A model generated the notes under the pieces. That model did not search any database and was not told where the DNA came from. It was given only the letters and a program-made list of their open reading frames with translations. A stretch of 5,296 nucleotides of DNA from Pyrobaculum sp. (GTDB taxonomy: Archaea > Thermoproteota > Thermoprotei > Thermoproteales > Thermoproteaceae), in assembly GCA_022759345.1 (NCBI GenBank), contig JAEMPK010000159.1:1-5296 (forward strand), read 5' to 3'. Within the stretch, counting starts at the first letter, position 1, and each line of letters starts with the position of its first letter. Below are positions 4,867-5,296 of the stretch, piece after piece. The translations under genes were made by a program, and so were the position numbers.

Positions 4867-5296
4867 ATGCGTCACATCGTTGTGCTACTCGGCGTTGGCG
4901 GCGTCGGGAAAACCACGCTTGCCTATAGACTGATGGGTCTCTCTATTAGGCCCACTGTTACGTTGCGTCCAGGCGTGTACCGTCTCTATATCGCCAATAG
5001 AGAGGTGAATCTAATCGACGTGCCGGGGCAGTACGTGGTTGAAGTCGTTCATAACTTCGCCCGGATGTGGACTTTCTACGTGGATAAGGCCGTCTATATG
5101 TACGATGTGCTTCACTACGACACGTTGAAGGCGCTTGTGGAGATACACAGCGGACTCCTGGACAGGGGGATTAAGCCATTTAAGAAGCTGGCGGTGGTAG
5201 GCAACAAGATGGACCTGGCGCGTCAATACGGCTTCCAAGTAGAGGCAGACGAGATCGCCGTAGCCGTGGGGGCCCAGGAGATTCACTACATCTCCG
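4867..5296 (+). CDS. Ras-like small GTPase, N-terminal part
   Basis: An open frame of 143 codons from ATG 4867 runs off the right edge. It contains the GTPase motifs in order. The P-loop is GVGGVGKTT (9-17, Lys15). A Thr-containing switch I lies at about 29-36 (PTVTLRPG). Switch I is followed by strand EVNLIDVPGQ, with Asp51 and DxxGQ at 51-55. The guanine-specificity motif is NKMD (113-116). The last complete codons read YIS, with a following G, which could begin the Ala of the fifth motif (SA). The DxxGQ with Gln55 and the compact spacing place it with Ras/Arf/Rag-type small GTPases rather than with translation factors, Era-type GTPases or SRP GTPases. Archaeal members of this group are poorly characterised, so no pathway is assigned. 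ATG 4867 is supported by the TATA box 26 bases upstream and by the P-loop starting nine residues in. Confidence 0.87.
   Translation, partial: MRHIVVLLGVGGVGKTTLAYRLMGLSIRPTVTLRPGVYRLYIANREVNLIDVPGQYVVEVVHNFARMWTFYVDKAVYMYDVLHYDTLKALVEIHSGLLDRGIKPFKKLAVVGNKMDLARQYGFQVEADEIAVAVGAQEIHYIS

Noticed and set aside
5011..5286. A 91-codon minus-strand reading frame inside the GTPase
   Set aside because: The plus strand carries the complete set of GTPase motifs, so this is an antisense shadow.
1..5296. CRISPR arrays, insertion sequences, or a defence system built around the PD-(D/E)xK protein
   Set aside because: No regularly spaced repeats, transposase-like frames or terminal inverted repeats were seen, and the nuclease has no methyltransferase, helicase, Cas or toxin-antitoxin neighbour.

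Overview
The window is archaeal and most likely from a hyperthermophilic crenarchaeon of the order Thermoproteales, with Pyrobaculum the best guess. The reasons are a two-gene ADP-forming acyl-CoA synthetase (an archaeal energy enzyme with separate alpha and beta subunits), a tRNA gene with a bulge-helix-bulge intron at a non-canonical site, TATA boxes about 25-28 bases upstream of start codons so that transcripts should be leaderless, GTG and TTG starts, and a high GC content. The genus is an inference; nothing here proves it.

Left part (1-1352): the first 73 codons of a minus-strand membrane protein resembling TauE/SafE exporters run off the left edge. A plus-strand tRNA-Trp(CCA) gene follows, with its own TATA box, an encoded CCA end and a 37-base intron between tRNA positions 30 and 31. 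Next to the tRNA lie two headless gene remnants joined head to head at about 938-956. One is the C-terminal FtsX domain of an ABC-transporter permease (minus strand). The other is the C-terminal end of a glycosylatable surface protein with a CARDB/NEW3-like beta domain and a membrane anchor (plus strand). Both lack their N-terminal halves and any promoter, so a deletion or inversion scar is the best reading.

Centre (1336-3413): the acdA-acdB operon on the minus strand makes the alpha and beta subunits of ADP-forming acetyl-CoA synthetase. The enzyme converts acyl-CoA, ADP and phosphate into free acid, CoA and ATP, the last energy-conserving step of peptide and sugar breakdown in these archaea. 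The genes overlap by 4 bases. acdA appears to be read from a leaderless or nearly leaderless transcript, while acdB has a Shine-Dalgarno sequence.

Right part (3499-5296): a plus-strand gene encodes a putative PD-(D/E)xK nuclease. A minus-strand gene for a short MscS-type channel lacking the usual C-terminal cage ends tail to tail with it, overlapping by 11 bases. A plus-strand Ras-like small GTPase then runs off the right edge, and its TATA box sits at the centre of a perfect 7-base inverted repeat. Divergent pairs (acdA/nuclease, MscS/GTPase) are separated by only about 85 bases, each holding two back-to-back promoters. The genes right of the operon do not form an obvious common pathway; they look like independently transcribed single genes.
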